NCBI GenBank assembly: GCA_955652155.1
Contig: CATPAT010000299.1
Location: forward strand, 1 to 6,406
Reading direction: 5' to 3'
DNA from: an uncultured Chthoniobacterales bacterium
GTDB taxonomy: Bacteria > Verrucomicrobiota > Verrucomicrobiia > Chthoniobacterales > UBA10450
Length of the DNA: 6,406 nucleotides
Numbering within the stretch: the stretch's first letter is position 1; every line of letters starts with the position of its first letter. Positions 1-6,068 of this stretch are shown piece after piece. Position numbers and translations under genes: made by a program. The notes below the pieces were generated by a model, which worked only from the letters and a program-made list of their open reading frames with translations, made no database searches and was not told the DNA's origin.

Positions 1-468
1 CGAACTAAAAAAGTACGTTTCGATGCCGCTCGCGCTCCGGCGAGGCGCGGCATTGAAGTGAATACAAACAAAGATCGCGTTCCGATAGGAATTGGCGATC
101 GCAACGCGTGTCCCCAATGGCACGAAGATGTCGCTGTCTCTGGTCATCACGACTCGATACCCGTAGGCGGTGAGCACCGCTTTGAGCCGCTGGGCGACGT
201 CCAAAGTCATGGTTTTTTCCGCGACGCGCTGACCGGGAATTCCGCCGCGATCGAATCCGCCATGGCCAGCGTCGATCACCACCACGGTGGAAGGACGGTC
301 AGCTTCGGAGACGGCCACGGCCCTTCGTTGCGCTACGGGAGTGGGAGTTGCTCGCGGCGCGACCGCGCGGTTTTCTCGCGAGGAAAGAGAGCTCGGAGCA
401 GGTAAACCGTAAACGGCCGTGGCGATGAACGGGGCGGCGACGAGCAAACTCCAAAAATATTTTCGCAT
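1..468 (-). CDS. N-acetylmuramoyl-L-alanine amidase (Amidase_3 family), C-terminus beyond the window
   Basis: A secreted zinc amidase that would cleave the amide bond between N-acetylmuramic acid and the stem peptide of peptidoglycan in the periplasm. The 156 visible residues run without a stop from ATG at 468 to the window edge. They begin with a signal-peptide-like segment (MRKYFWSLLVAAPFIATAVYG), followed by an Ala/Pro/Arg-rich linker to about residue 60 and then the Amidase_3 fold. Family zinc-site motifs are visible: VIDAGHGG (His69), VAEKTM (Glu84) and CIHFNA (His137), followed by GIETYFF. The second catalytic Glu and the C-terminal end lie outside the window. There is no AMIN domain between the signal and the catalytic domain, unlike E. 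coli AmiC. The start is 3 bases after the stop of the upstream gene, and an AAGGA lies 10 bases before it, so it is the last visible gene of a tight operon. The family call is sure; cellular role (daughter-cell separation, recycling or remodelling) is not. Confidence 0.93.
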   Translation of the reverse strand, partial: MRKYFWSLLVAAPFIATAVYGLPAPSSLSSRENRAVAPRATPTPVAQRRAVAVSEADRPSTVVVIDAGHGGFDRGGIPGQRVAEKTMTLDVAQRLKAVLTAYGYRVVMTRDSDIFVPLGTRVAIANSYRNAIFVCIHFNAAPRRSASGIETYFFSS

Positions 469-471
469 TCG

Positions 472-1344
472 TTAATCGTCCTTCGGTGCGTTGGGCGGTC
501 GTGCTGAAAGTTTTGGAGCGGTGTCGCGCGTTGCTTGCGTAACCGGTGTGTCCATCATGCCGCCGGAGATTTTTACCACCCCATCTTCAGAATGCACAAG
601 CCGGGGCCTGGTCCTGGTCTCGGCGAAACTGGCGCGCGAAAGAAGCTCGCCATTCAAACCGACGCGAGCGTACGACCAATTGCGCGGAGCGGCACAATAA
701 AGAACATGGAGTTGATTGGACCGATCGAATTCCGCCTGCGGTTGATCGAACGCGATGACTTGGCCTAACGAGTAAGTCGCGTAAACGATCCCGCTATCTT
801 TGTCTTCAACCCGCACATAAAGCGAAGTGTGATCGGGAAAACGATTGGTCATGAGCGAATACGTCCGCACGTTTCCGGAAGCGCTCTCTCCCTCGGGCAC
901 GCCCACCGTTTTCTGCCAAATCGGTCGGGCATCGGTGACTTCGAAAACTTTGGTTTGGGAATAAAAGAATTTGTTTAGATCGCCAAAATAGATATGAGCG
1001 CGAACCCGGTATGTCCCAAAATCGTGGACGGCAAACAGCGGACTCAGATTAATTTTTCGAGTAACGCGTTTGCCGGCGGTAATGTTGAGCGGTTCGGTCC
1101 CCGCATTGGAGATCGGAGCGATGGAGCGACCTTCATTGCCGGTCACTTCAAAACCAAACCATGATTGACCATCCACATCGTGAAGATCGACATCCCGCCC
1201 GGCGAGATTCGTGATCACGACGTTGGCGACGACTGGCTCGTAGGCGATGTATTGCAGCCGCGGGAATTTCAGCTCGACCTGGATTTGGGCGAAGGCGGGG
1301 CCCGCTGCCAAGCAAAAACAAACCAGCGTCCAGCGCAACTTCAT
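472..1344 (-). CDS. Secreted beta-rich protein of unknown function
   Basis: I do not recognise a named family. The open frame extends upstream to 1449, but the start at 1344 is preferred: it gives a classic signal peptide (MKLRWTLVCFCLAAGPAFAQ, cleavage expected after AFA, residue 19), whereas the longer version adds 35 residues that overlap the preceding gene. From there the product has 290 residues. Residues 21-137 look like an Ig-like beta-sandwich: alternating hydrophobic strands, a 'YEPVVANVVITNLAGRDVDL' stretch as in extracellular Ig/BsuPI-like domains, and 'GTYRVRAHIYF' near its end. Residues 138-255 are also strand-rich (YVRVEDKDSGIVYATYSLG, LHVLYCAAP), possibly part of a small beta-propeller or a second sandwich. 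The tail is Pro/Thr/Lys-rich and probably disordered. It lies 46 bases after the pseudo-receiver gene and 3 bases before the amidase. A periplasmic or surface role in the same process as the amidase is an inference from position only. Confidence 0.8.
   Translation of the reverse strand: MKLRWTLVCFCLAAGPAFAQIQVELKFPRLQYIAYEPVVANVVITNLAGRDVDLHDVDGQSWFGFEVTGNEGRSIAPISNAGTEPLNITAGKRVTRKINLSPLFAVHDFGTYRVRAHIYFGDLNKFFYSQTKVFEVTDARPIWQKTVGVPEGESASGNVRTYSLMTNRFPDHTSLYVRVEDKDSGIVYATYSLGQVIAFDQPQAEFDRSNQLHVLYCAAPRNWSYARVGLNGELLSRASFAETRTRPRLVHSEDGVVKISGGMMDTPVTQATRDTAPKLSARPPNAPKDD
479..483 (-). promoter_or_regulatory. Shine-Dalgarno site of the amidase gene
   Basis: AAGGA on the minus strand, 10 bases before the ATG at 468 and inside the last codons of the upstream gene. 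It is the only clear Shine-Dalgarno-like sequence I found among the starts in this window, and it supports the start chosen for the amidase. Confidence 0.55.
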
Positions 1345-1390
1345 CAAAACGTAAACTACCGCAAACCCGCGCGGTTGCATAGAAAAGTGG

Positions 1391-2074
1391 CTAGGCAGAT
1401 CGGCGGTGCGACTTGATCGTGGTTTCTTGCTGCCGGCTCGAAATCGCATCGATCAGAATCTCGTGCCAAGCCGCAGAGATTGTCTCGAGCGGCGGCCGGA
1501 CACTGCATTCGTAGCCGAATTCGACAAATTCCCAGCTCACCATCTCGAGCAGTGCGTCGCGTCCGCGGGCAGCGGTGGTTTCGGCATGCACGATTTTTCC
1601 GTTACGAAGAAACGCGAGCCCGCTCCTGGTTTCTTTGACCAATTGGAGCGCGCCGCTACGCCGGCTGAGACAACACATCTGCAAAACATCCGCGACGTGA
1701 AAAAGATCGGGTGTATTCGGCCGCGCGTTCTCAGCCCGCTCGATCGCCGCCAGCAGATCGTCTCCCTCGACTGGTTCGGGGAAAACTTTGGTGTCTGCAA
1801 TTTCGAGTCGCTGCTCGGCCGCGGGATAATTTGGGAAAAACAAAACCTGAAGCGCCGGAAAAATTTCGCTGAGCGATGAACCGAGCGCGAGTCCATTGAT
1901 CCCCTCGGCTTCGAGCTGAGTCAGCAGAAGATTACATTGCTGATGACGCCGCGCCCAATCCAGTGCGGCGACATCGCTGCCAACGAGCTCACACTGGTGC
2001 CGCGTGTAACTCTTCACCGTTTGCACCAGCGCTTCCCCCATCTCAGAGTCGCGGTGCACGATGAGCAATTGCAT
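1391..2074 (-). CDS. Degenerate receiver domain fused to a DUF4388 (PATAN) domain
   Basis: A 227-residue cytoplasmic two-domain protein. Residues 1-115 follow the receiver pattern: LLIVHRDSEMGEAL at the start, NLLLTQLEAEGINGLAL where the phosphorylation loop should be, and VFPEPVEGDDLLAAI where the KP loop should be. The phospho-acceptor Asp is Gln53 and the conserved Lys aligns with Glu100, so phosphorylation by a histidine kinase in the usual way is unlikely. Residues 123-190 match DUF4388/PATAN: LFHVADVLQMCCLSRRSGALQLV, then GLAFLRNGKIVHAET, then GRDALLEMVSWEFVEFGYE. Such domains occur in bacterial signalling and gliding or polarity proteins, and are thought to mediate protein contacts. 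The last 25 residues are polar and basic. The ATG overlaps the TAA of the upstream TPR gene by one base (TAATG), which suggests translational coupling. The domain calls are from motif reading; the partner is unknown. Confidence 0.88.
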   Translation of the reverse strand: MQLLIVHRDSEMGEALVQTVKSYTRHQCELVGSDVAALDWARRHQQCNLLLTQLEAEGINGLALGSSLSEIFPALQVLFFPNYPAAEQRLEIADTKVFPEPVEGDDLLAAIERAENARPNTPDLFHVADVLQMCCLSRRSGALQLVKETRSGLAFLRNGKIVHAETTAARGRDALLEMVSWEFVEFGYECSVRPPLETISAAWHEILIDAISSRQQETTIKSHRRSA

Positions 2075-2076
2075 TA
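2072..2076 (-). other. TAATG stop-start overlap
   Basis: On the minus strand the TAA of the TPR gene (2076-2074) and the ATG of the pseudo-receiver gene (2074-2072) share one base. No Shine-Dalgarno sequence precedes this ATG, so re-initiation by the ribosome finishing the TPR gene is the likely mode of translation. The overlap also fixes the start of the downstream gene. Confidence 0.7.
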
Positions 2077-3195
2077 CTGCGGCGGAGCGGTGAAGGGCGC
2101 GGGGAAAAGAGTTAAGAGTTTGTTCGGTTCGGCGCGTTTGTCTTGGAGCTGGTCATTATAATAAATGCGCACGATGTAACCAAGATATTTGCGCGAGCCG
2201 GCATCGAAAGGCGGGCTCGTTTTCACCGGCTTACCTTTCTTGGCCGGATTAATTGCCGCCGCGGCCGCTGCCAGGTCGGCCTCCGCCGATTTGCCTTTTG
2301 CTTTGGGACGAATGTAAGTCACCGCCAGGGTTTCGCTGTCACTATTGGCCCAATCGTGATTTGGTGTGAGCCATTCGTAGCTGACGTCGGCGTCGGTCAG
2401 TTTGATCTCGTTGTCTCCCACGGTGTCGTAAAAGAAAACCTGGATCTTCACTTTGGTGTGGTCGATCACTGCATTCGGGCGTTTCTTGACCGCGATGCGC
2501 AACATCAGATTGGTTTCCGAATCCGGGTCGGGCGTTTCCGACGCGGTCACCTCGCTAATACCGAGCGCCGATCCTGCAGGAATTCCTTCCGCGGTGCTGC
2601 GAACACTCGAAGCATCAAGCGCGCTGGCCGGCTTTCCCGCATCAAGCGCTGAACTGGCAGCCGGACCCGGAGCTGCCGGTACGCCGGTTTTCAATTTCAT
2701 GTCCGCCAATTCGTAGAGCGGTCCGGCGGAGGGACCGATTTCCTGCACTCTCCGCCAAGTGTCGGCGGATCGGTCGAAATTCTGGATCGATTCGTAAATC
2801 ATCGCCATTTCCGCCAGGACCTCGGGGTTTTTCGGATCGCGTTGGGCGGCGTCGTTTAAACGAGCCAGCGCGCTCACTGTGTCACCGCTTTCCCGGGCGG
2901 CTTCAGCTTGCCTCCGCAATCGGTCCGCTACCGAGATTGTCGATGTTGCCGGCGTGAGCGCCGTGGTCGGAGACGCGACCGCCAATGTAACCGGCGGCGC
3001 GGAAGGCGCGACGGAAGGGAGCGGCGCCGGGGCCACGCGCGGAGCGGCGACGGCCGGCTGCGCCGGACGCGTGCGGCCGATGTAATGACCGCCGGCTGCA
3101 AAAAATTCGACGACCGCAAAAAGAACGACCAGGATCAGCCCGACCTGAAAGCTCTTGTCGGATCGCGACACGGAAACAAAGGAGAGAGACGGCAT
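2074..3195 (-). CDS. Membrane-anchored TPR protein with an unrecognised C-terminal domain
   Basis: A 373-residue protein from the ATG at 3195. The frame could start at a TTG at 3234, but that adds a polar leader and sits 7 bases from the previous stop, so the ATG is preferred. Order of parts: short cytoplasmic N-terminus; one membrane helix at about 18-36 (VGLILVVLFAVVEFFAAGG); a Pro/Ala/Val-rich linker at 45-86; TPR-like helices at about 90-165 (ADRLRRQAEAARESGDTVSALARLNDAAQRDPKNPEVLAEMAMIYE and a second unit); an Ala/Ser linker; then a beta-rich domain at 229-373 with blocks KVKIQVFFYDTVGDNEI, SYEWLTPNHDW and KYLGYIVRIYYNDQLQD. The TPR is probably periplasmic with the anchor N-in. TPR units bind proteins, so a scaffold role fits. 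I know no named family for the C-terminal domain. An Ala-run and Lys-rich insert (about 305-328) interrupts it. It follows the ACT gene by 46 bases and is coupled to the next gene. Confidence 0.85.
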   Translation of the reverse strand: MPSLSFVSVSRSDKSFQVGLILVVLFAVVEFFAAGGHYIGRTRPAQPAVAAPRVAPAPLPSVAPSAPPVTLAVASPTTALTPATSTISVADRLRRQAEAARESGDTVSALARLNDAAQRDPKNPEVLAEMAMIYESIQNFDRSADTWRRVQEIGPSAGPLYELADMKLKTGVPAAPGPAASSALDAGKPASALDASSVRSTAEGIPAGSALGISEVTASETPDPDSETNLMLRIAVKKRPNAVIDHTKVKIQVFFYDTVGDNEIKLTDADVSYEWLTPNHDWANSDSETLAVTYIRPKAKGKSAEADLAAAAAAINPAKKGKPVKTSPPFDAGSRKYLGYIVRIYYNDQLQDKRAEPNKLLTLFPAPFTAPPQ

Positions 3196-3241
3196 GACAG
3201 TTGATTCTTGTAAACGGAGTAGCCGCTCTGTCAACTCAGCC

Positions 3242-3712
3242 CTAGCGCGAGATGTCGGACTGGCTCAGCAACTGAAAGCCGGCTCCGGTCAAAACAGAGA
3301 TCGCGCAGTCGTTATCGTCCACGTGGAGAGCGAGCGCGGCCTGTCCGCGCGGCCGCATAAGGAGAGGATAAGTGAAATGGACGTTCACTTCGGCCATGAA
3401 CAAAGCGGCCAAGAGTTTGGCCAAATCGGTGGCAACCTCGCCCATTTCGACCACCAAGACCTCGCACATTCCGAAAGCGATGTTGTTTTGCCGGAACAAT
3501 TTTTCCACGCCCGCTGGATCGCTCACCACCACTCGGGCAATCGCGGAGTCGGTTGATTCGGAAACGCTCATGGCGACGACATCGCAACTATGTGCGTTCA
3601 GTAATTTCACGACATCGAGCATCGCGCCGACCTTGTTCGCCAGAAAAACGGAAAACTGTTTCACCAGTGGCCCGTCGCGCTTCGAGGTAGTTTTGGGTAA
3701 ATCGAGTGGCAT
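3242..3712 (-). CDS. Tandem ACT-domain protein
   Basis: A 156-residue cytoplasmic protein made almost wholly of two ACT-like units, roughly residues 18-82 and 84-155, after a polar 17-residue leader. ACT1 is the clearer: VKQFSVFLANKVGAMLDVVKLLNAH (canonical N-x-x-G-A turn at Asn26-Gly29, where amino acids bind in many ACT dimers), then CDVVAMSVSESTDSAIARVVVSDP. ACT2 runs CEVLVVEMGEVATDLAKLLAALFMAEVNVHFTY, then GQAALALHVDDNDCAISVLTGAGFQLLS. There is no catalytic domain, so it is a stand-alone regulatory protein of the kind seen as small ACT proteins or acetolactate-synthase-like regulatory subunits; which ligand or enzyme it serves cannot be read from the sequence. No Shine-Dalgarno site precedes the ATG. 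It is the first gene of the minus-strand operon and its leader appears to contain the structured element at 3726-3780. Confidence 0.88.
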   Translation of the reverse strand: MPLDLPKTTSKRDGPLVKQFSVFLANKVGAMLDVVKLLNAHSCDVVAMSVSESTDSAIARVVVSDPAGVEKLFRQNNIAFGMCEVLVVEMGEVATDLAKLLAALFMAEVNVHFTYPLLMRPRGQAALALHVDDNDCAISVLTGAGFQLLSQSDISR

Positions 3713-3725
3713 TTAGAAAATCTAT

Positions 3726-3780
3726 CTGTAGGGGAAGCAGTCTGCTTCCCAAAGAGGGACGCTAACAACGTCCCCTACAG
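3726..3780. repeat. 55-base structured element, three-way junction (REP/MITE-like)
   Basis: Every base but one linker and the loops pairs. The ends CTGTAG (3726-3731) and CTACAG (3775-3780) form an outer 6-bp stem. Inside, directly abutting, are hairpin 1 GGGAAGCAG-T-CTGCTTCCC (3732-3750; 8 pairs with a 3-base loop, or 9 with 1), linker AAAGA (3751-3755) and hairpin 2 GGGACG/CGTCCC with a 7-base loop (3756-3774). The alternative full-length terminal repeat CTGTAGGGGA/TCCCCTACAG is a perfect 10-bp match. The fold is the same on either strand. Both neighbouring genes point away from it, so it is not a normal terminator. A dispersed REP-like or non-autonomous mobile element is the best guess; a leader RNA of the ACT operon is the alternative. 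Copy number in the genome cannot be seen from here. Confidence 0.75.
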
Positions 3781-3796
3781 GGCGTGTCCACCGCCG

Positions 3797-3826
3797 AGTA
3801 TCTCATCGCTGCTCTTTTATTGGCAA
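3797..3826 (-). promoter_or_regulatory. Candidate promoter for the five-gene minus-strand operon
   Basis: On the minus strand, TTGCCA (3826-3821) matches the -35 consensus at five of six bases, followed after 18 bases by GATACT (3802-3797), which matches the -10 hexamer at four of six. Transcription would start near 3790, leaving a leader of about 78 bases that contains the three-way junction element. The -35 lies in a small hairpin, TATTGG-CAAA-CCAATA (3818-3833), that could be an operator. Consensus matches this short occur by chance, so this is only a candidate. Confidence 0.35.
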
Positions 3827-3855
3827 ACCAATATTGGGGACGCGGTTGGTTAAAG

Positions 3856-3870
3856 CGTTACATCGTTACA
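3856..3870 (+). repeat. Tandem CGTTACA repeat upstream of lysS
   Basis: CGTTACA occurs twice with one base between (3856-3862 and 3864-3870), a period of eight bases, about 60 bases before the lysS start. It could be a regulator site or a chance match. I see no convincing sigma-70 promoter for lysS in the 3781-3929 stretch; apart from this repeat and the candidate above, nothing else in it is recognisable. Confidence 0.4.
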
Positions 3871-3929
3871 AAGGGGAACTAAAACAGGCACTTGGCACGA
3901 GGCCTCTCCACCATAATCATTCCAACAGC

Positions 3930-5387
3930 ATGGAGCCGGAAAACGAATTGATCGCGCAACGCCGGGAGAAACTCGAGGCCCTTCGTGCCCGCGGGGTGGA
4001 ACCTTTTGGTCGCGCTTTCCAAACATTGGGCTCGATCGCGGAAGTCCGGCACGCATTCAAGGAAGGGGAATCGCTTCGCGCCGCCGGCCGAATCACTGCG
4101 CATCGCGACATGGGCAAGAGTCACTTTGTCGATGTTCGCGATGCGACCGGCCGGATTCAGGCCTACTTCCACGAGAAAGAAGTCGGCGCCGAGGCAATGG
4201 AAATTTTCAATCTGCTCGATCTCGGCGATTTCATCGGCGTCGAAGGCGTCTGTTTTTTGACCAAAACTGGTGAGCCGACGTTGAAAGTGCGCAAATTCGA
4301 AGTCCTGGCCAAGTCGCTCCGGCCGCCACCGGAGAAATGGCACGGCCTGCAGGATGTCGAAGCACGCTATCGCCAGCGATATGTCGATCTGGTCGCGAAC
4401 GAGCAATCGCGGGAGACATTTCAAAAACGGATTGCGATCGTGCGCGAAATTCGCCGATTCCTGGAAGATCGCGGTTTCGCGGAAGTGGAGACGCCAATTT
4501 TACAAACGGTCGCCGGCGGCGCGGCGGCGGCGCCGTTCAGCACGCACCACAAAGCACTCGGGCTCGATCTTTATTTGCGGATCGCGCCGGAGCTTTACCT
4601 AAAACGGCTTTTGGTCGGCGGGTTCACCAAAGTGTTCGAACTGAACCGGAATTTTCGGAACGAAGGCATTTCACGGAAACATAATCCGGAATTCACCATG
4701 CTCGAAGTTTACTGGGCCTACGCCGATTTCGAAAAAATGGCGGACTTGATCGAAGAACTAATTTGTAATGTGGCCGAAAAGATTTGCGGCTCGCTCGAAA
4801 TCGAGCATCGCGACGTGGACGGAGAGATGGTTCGCACAATCAACTTGAAGCGGCCGTGGCGTCGCGCGCGTTATGTCGATCTTGTCCGCGAAGTGGCGGG
4901 GAAGGATTGGTTCAACATTTCCAGCGAGCAACGGCGCGCCCGTGCCAGCGGCGAGTTAAAGCTCGAAATCCTGCCGCAGCTGGCCGATTTCGAAGTAACC
5001 CAGCACGTTTTCGAAAAGTTGGTCGAAGAAAAAACATTCGATCCTCTGTTCGTCACCCATTGTCCGAAGGAGTTGGTGCCGTTGGCGAAGCAGAATGCGG
5101 CCGATTCGTCGCTGGTTGATGTTTACGAACTGATCATTAACGGGGTGGAAATGTCTCCTGGTTACACCGAGCTCAATGATCCCGACGTGCAGCGGCAGCG
5201 GTTACTGGAACAGGCGGGCGAAGAGACGCAAAAAATCGACGAGGATTTTTTGCTGGCGCTCGAACACGGAATGCCGCCGGCGGGAGGATTTGGACTTGGG
5301 ATCGACCGTTTGGCGATGTTGTTTACCGGCGCTGAATCTATCCGCGATGTGATCTTGTTCCCGCTTTTGAAACCGAAGCGCGACTAA
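3930..5387 (+). CDS. lysS: Lysine--tRNA ligase, class II
   Basis: Cytoplasmic enzyme that activates lysine with ATP and charges tRNA-Lys. The product has 485 residues, close to the 490-505 usual in bacteria. The ATG at 3930 is preferred because MEPENELIAQRREKLEALRARG is the normal N-terminus; the frame is open from a TTG at 3834, but that adds 32 unlikely residues. The anticodon-binding OB-fold covers about 50-130. Class II motifs are present: motif 1 GFAEVETP (182-189), motif 2 FRNEGISRKHNPEF (242-255) and motif 3 GGFGLGIDRLAMLF (452-465, with the ATP-binding Arg460). Lysine-site Glu in RIAPELYLKR and the EVY after motif 2 are kept. Two conserved stretches are altered: GGAxARPF reads GGAAAAPF (Ala201 for Arg) and the usual GNGFSELND block reads SPGYTELND. 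No Shine-Dalgarno sequence is visible. It is divergent from the ACT operon and stands alone. The identification is sure. Confidence 0.96.
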   Translation: MEPENELIAQRREKLEALRARGVEPFGRAFQTLGSIAEVRHAFKEGESLRAAGRITAHRDMGKSHFVDVRDATGRIQAYFHEKEVGAEAMEIFNLLDLGDFIGVEGVCFLTKTGEPTLKVRKFEVLAKSLRPPPEKWHGLQDVEARYRQRYVDLVANEQSRETFQKRIAIVREIRRFLEDRGFAEVETPILQTVAGGAAAAPFSTHHKALGLDLYLRIAPELYLKRLLVGGFTKVFELNRNFRNEGISRKHNPEFTMLEVYWAYADFEKMADLIEELICNVAEKICGSLEIEHRDVDGEMVRTINLKRPWRRARYVDLVREVAGKDWFNISSEQRRARASGELKLEILPQLADFEVTQHVFEKLVEEKTFDPLFVTHCPKELVPLAKQNAADSSLVDVYELIINGVEMSPGYTELNDPDVQRQRLLEQAGEETQKIDEDFLLALEHGMPPAGGFGLGIDRLAMLFTGAESIRDVILFPLLKPKRD

Positions 5388-5412
5388 GGCCGGTTTTTAG
5401 CGGGCGACGAAG

Positions 5413-6018
5413 CTATTCCTTTGACCTGCTTGCCTCCTTCGCGGTTGGTGATGCAGTCGGCGAAGGAGTAGGCGAGGGGGTGGAATTCGCTTCGGCCTTC
5501 TTGGGTTCGTCGCTCCGAACAGGCTTGAAAGTTAATCGCTTTGTCGTGAAACGCGGATCGACCTCATCTGCTGCGTCGGCTTCATTTGCCTTCTCGCCAA
5601 GGCTCTCGATCGAAGATATGCCGGAATGGAGAAGGCTGCCTTGAAACTTCGGGTCGGTCCCGCTGCTCGGCAGCTTTTTCAGCGAATCTACTTCCTGGGT
5701 TTTTTCCTTGGGCCGAGTTTTAAAATGCAAAGGTCCTTCGTCCCGCATCATGGGATTCTCGGTTTCACTAGTCTTACCTCGATAAAGGGTGTCGTCGCTT
5801 TCGTCAGTGTTACTTTCGCTGGGTGTGGCCGTGGACGTTGCACTGCTCGATCCCGTCCCGCTGGAGTAAGCGCCGGTGGTGGGCGCTGTGATTCCACTGG
5901 TTGAAGGCTGTGTAGTTACTCCGCCAGGGGCGCCACTCACCGGAGCGGGATCCGCGAAACCGTTCGACACTATTCCAATCGCAAGGGCGACAATCGAAAC
6001 GGCGATTGGCAATTTCAT
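5413..6018 (-). CDS. Small secreted low-complexity protein
   Basis: I do not recognise a family. The 201-residue product begins with a clean signal peptide (MKLPIAVSIVALAIGIVSNGFA, cleavage expected after residue 22, before DPAP). The mature part is mostly polar and poor in aromatic and large hydrophobic residues. It has a Gly/Ser/Thr-rich stretch at 27-70, a charged middle (DESDDTLYRGKTSETENPMMRDEGPLHFKTRPKEK), and a SPTPSPTASPT repeat near the end followed by a basic tail. Two short 'DPKF'/'DPRF' blocks (residues 122-125 and 154-157) hint at a loose internal repeat. It is probably disordered, exported to the periplasm or cell surface. The signal peptide and steady codon use make it a real gene rather than a chance frame. 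Its stop is 25 bases from the lysS stop (convergent), and the 50-base gap to the ZIP gene allows co-transcription with it. There is no Shine-Dalgarno sequence. The function is unknown. Confidence 0.8.
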   Translation of the reverse strand: MKLPIAVSIVALAIGIVSNGFADPAPVSGAPGGVTTQPSTSGITAPTTGAYSSGTGSSSATSTATPSESNTDESDDTLYRGKTSETENPMMRDEGPLHFKTRPKEKTQEVDSLKKLPSSGTDPKFQGSLLHSGISSIESLGEKANEADAADEVDPRFTTKRLTFKPVRSDEPKKAEANSTPSPTPSPTASPTAKEASRSKE

Positions 6019-6068
6019 CGGGGAGAGGAATTACAACGGCACCGCCCTGAAATCAACGGATTTTCCTG

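Noticed and set aside
58..405. Open plus-strand frame of 115 codons at the left edge
   Set aside because: The opposite strand encodes the amidase zinc motifs DAGHGG and CIHFNA; the plus frame is its shadow.
1406..1879. Open plus-strand frame of 157 codons opposite the pseudo-receiver gene
   Set aside because: The minus strand gives recognisable receiver and DUF4388 motifs; the plus-strand product shows none and has a composition typical of an antisense frame in GC-rich DNA.
2143..2652. Open plus-strand frame of 169 codons opposite the TPR gene
   Set aside because: It lies wholly opposite a gene with a coherent membrane anchor, TPR and beta-rich domain; its translation is Arg/His/Cys-rich with no domain pattern.
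3834..3929. TTG-initiated 32-codon extension of lysS
   Set aside because: The ATG at 3930 gives the normal LysRS N-terminus, and the extension resembles no part of the family.
5370..5398. Possible terminator AAACCG...CGGTTTTT at the end of lysS
   Set aside because: The stem is only 6 bp with a 15-base loop, and three of the five T bases are in the stem; too weak to call.
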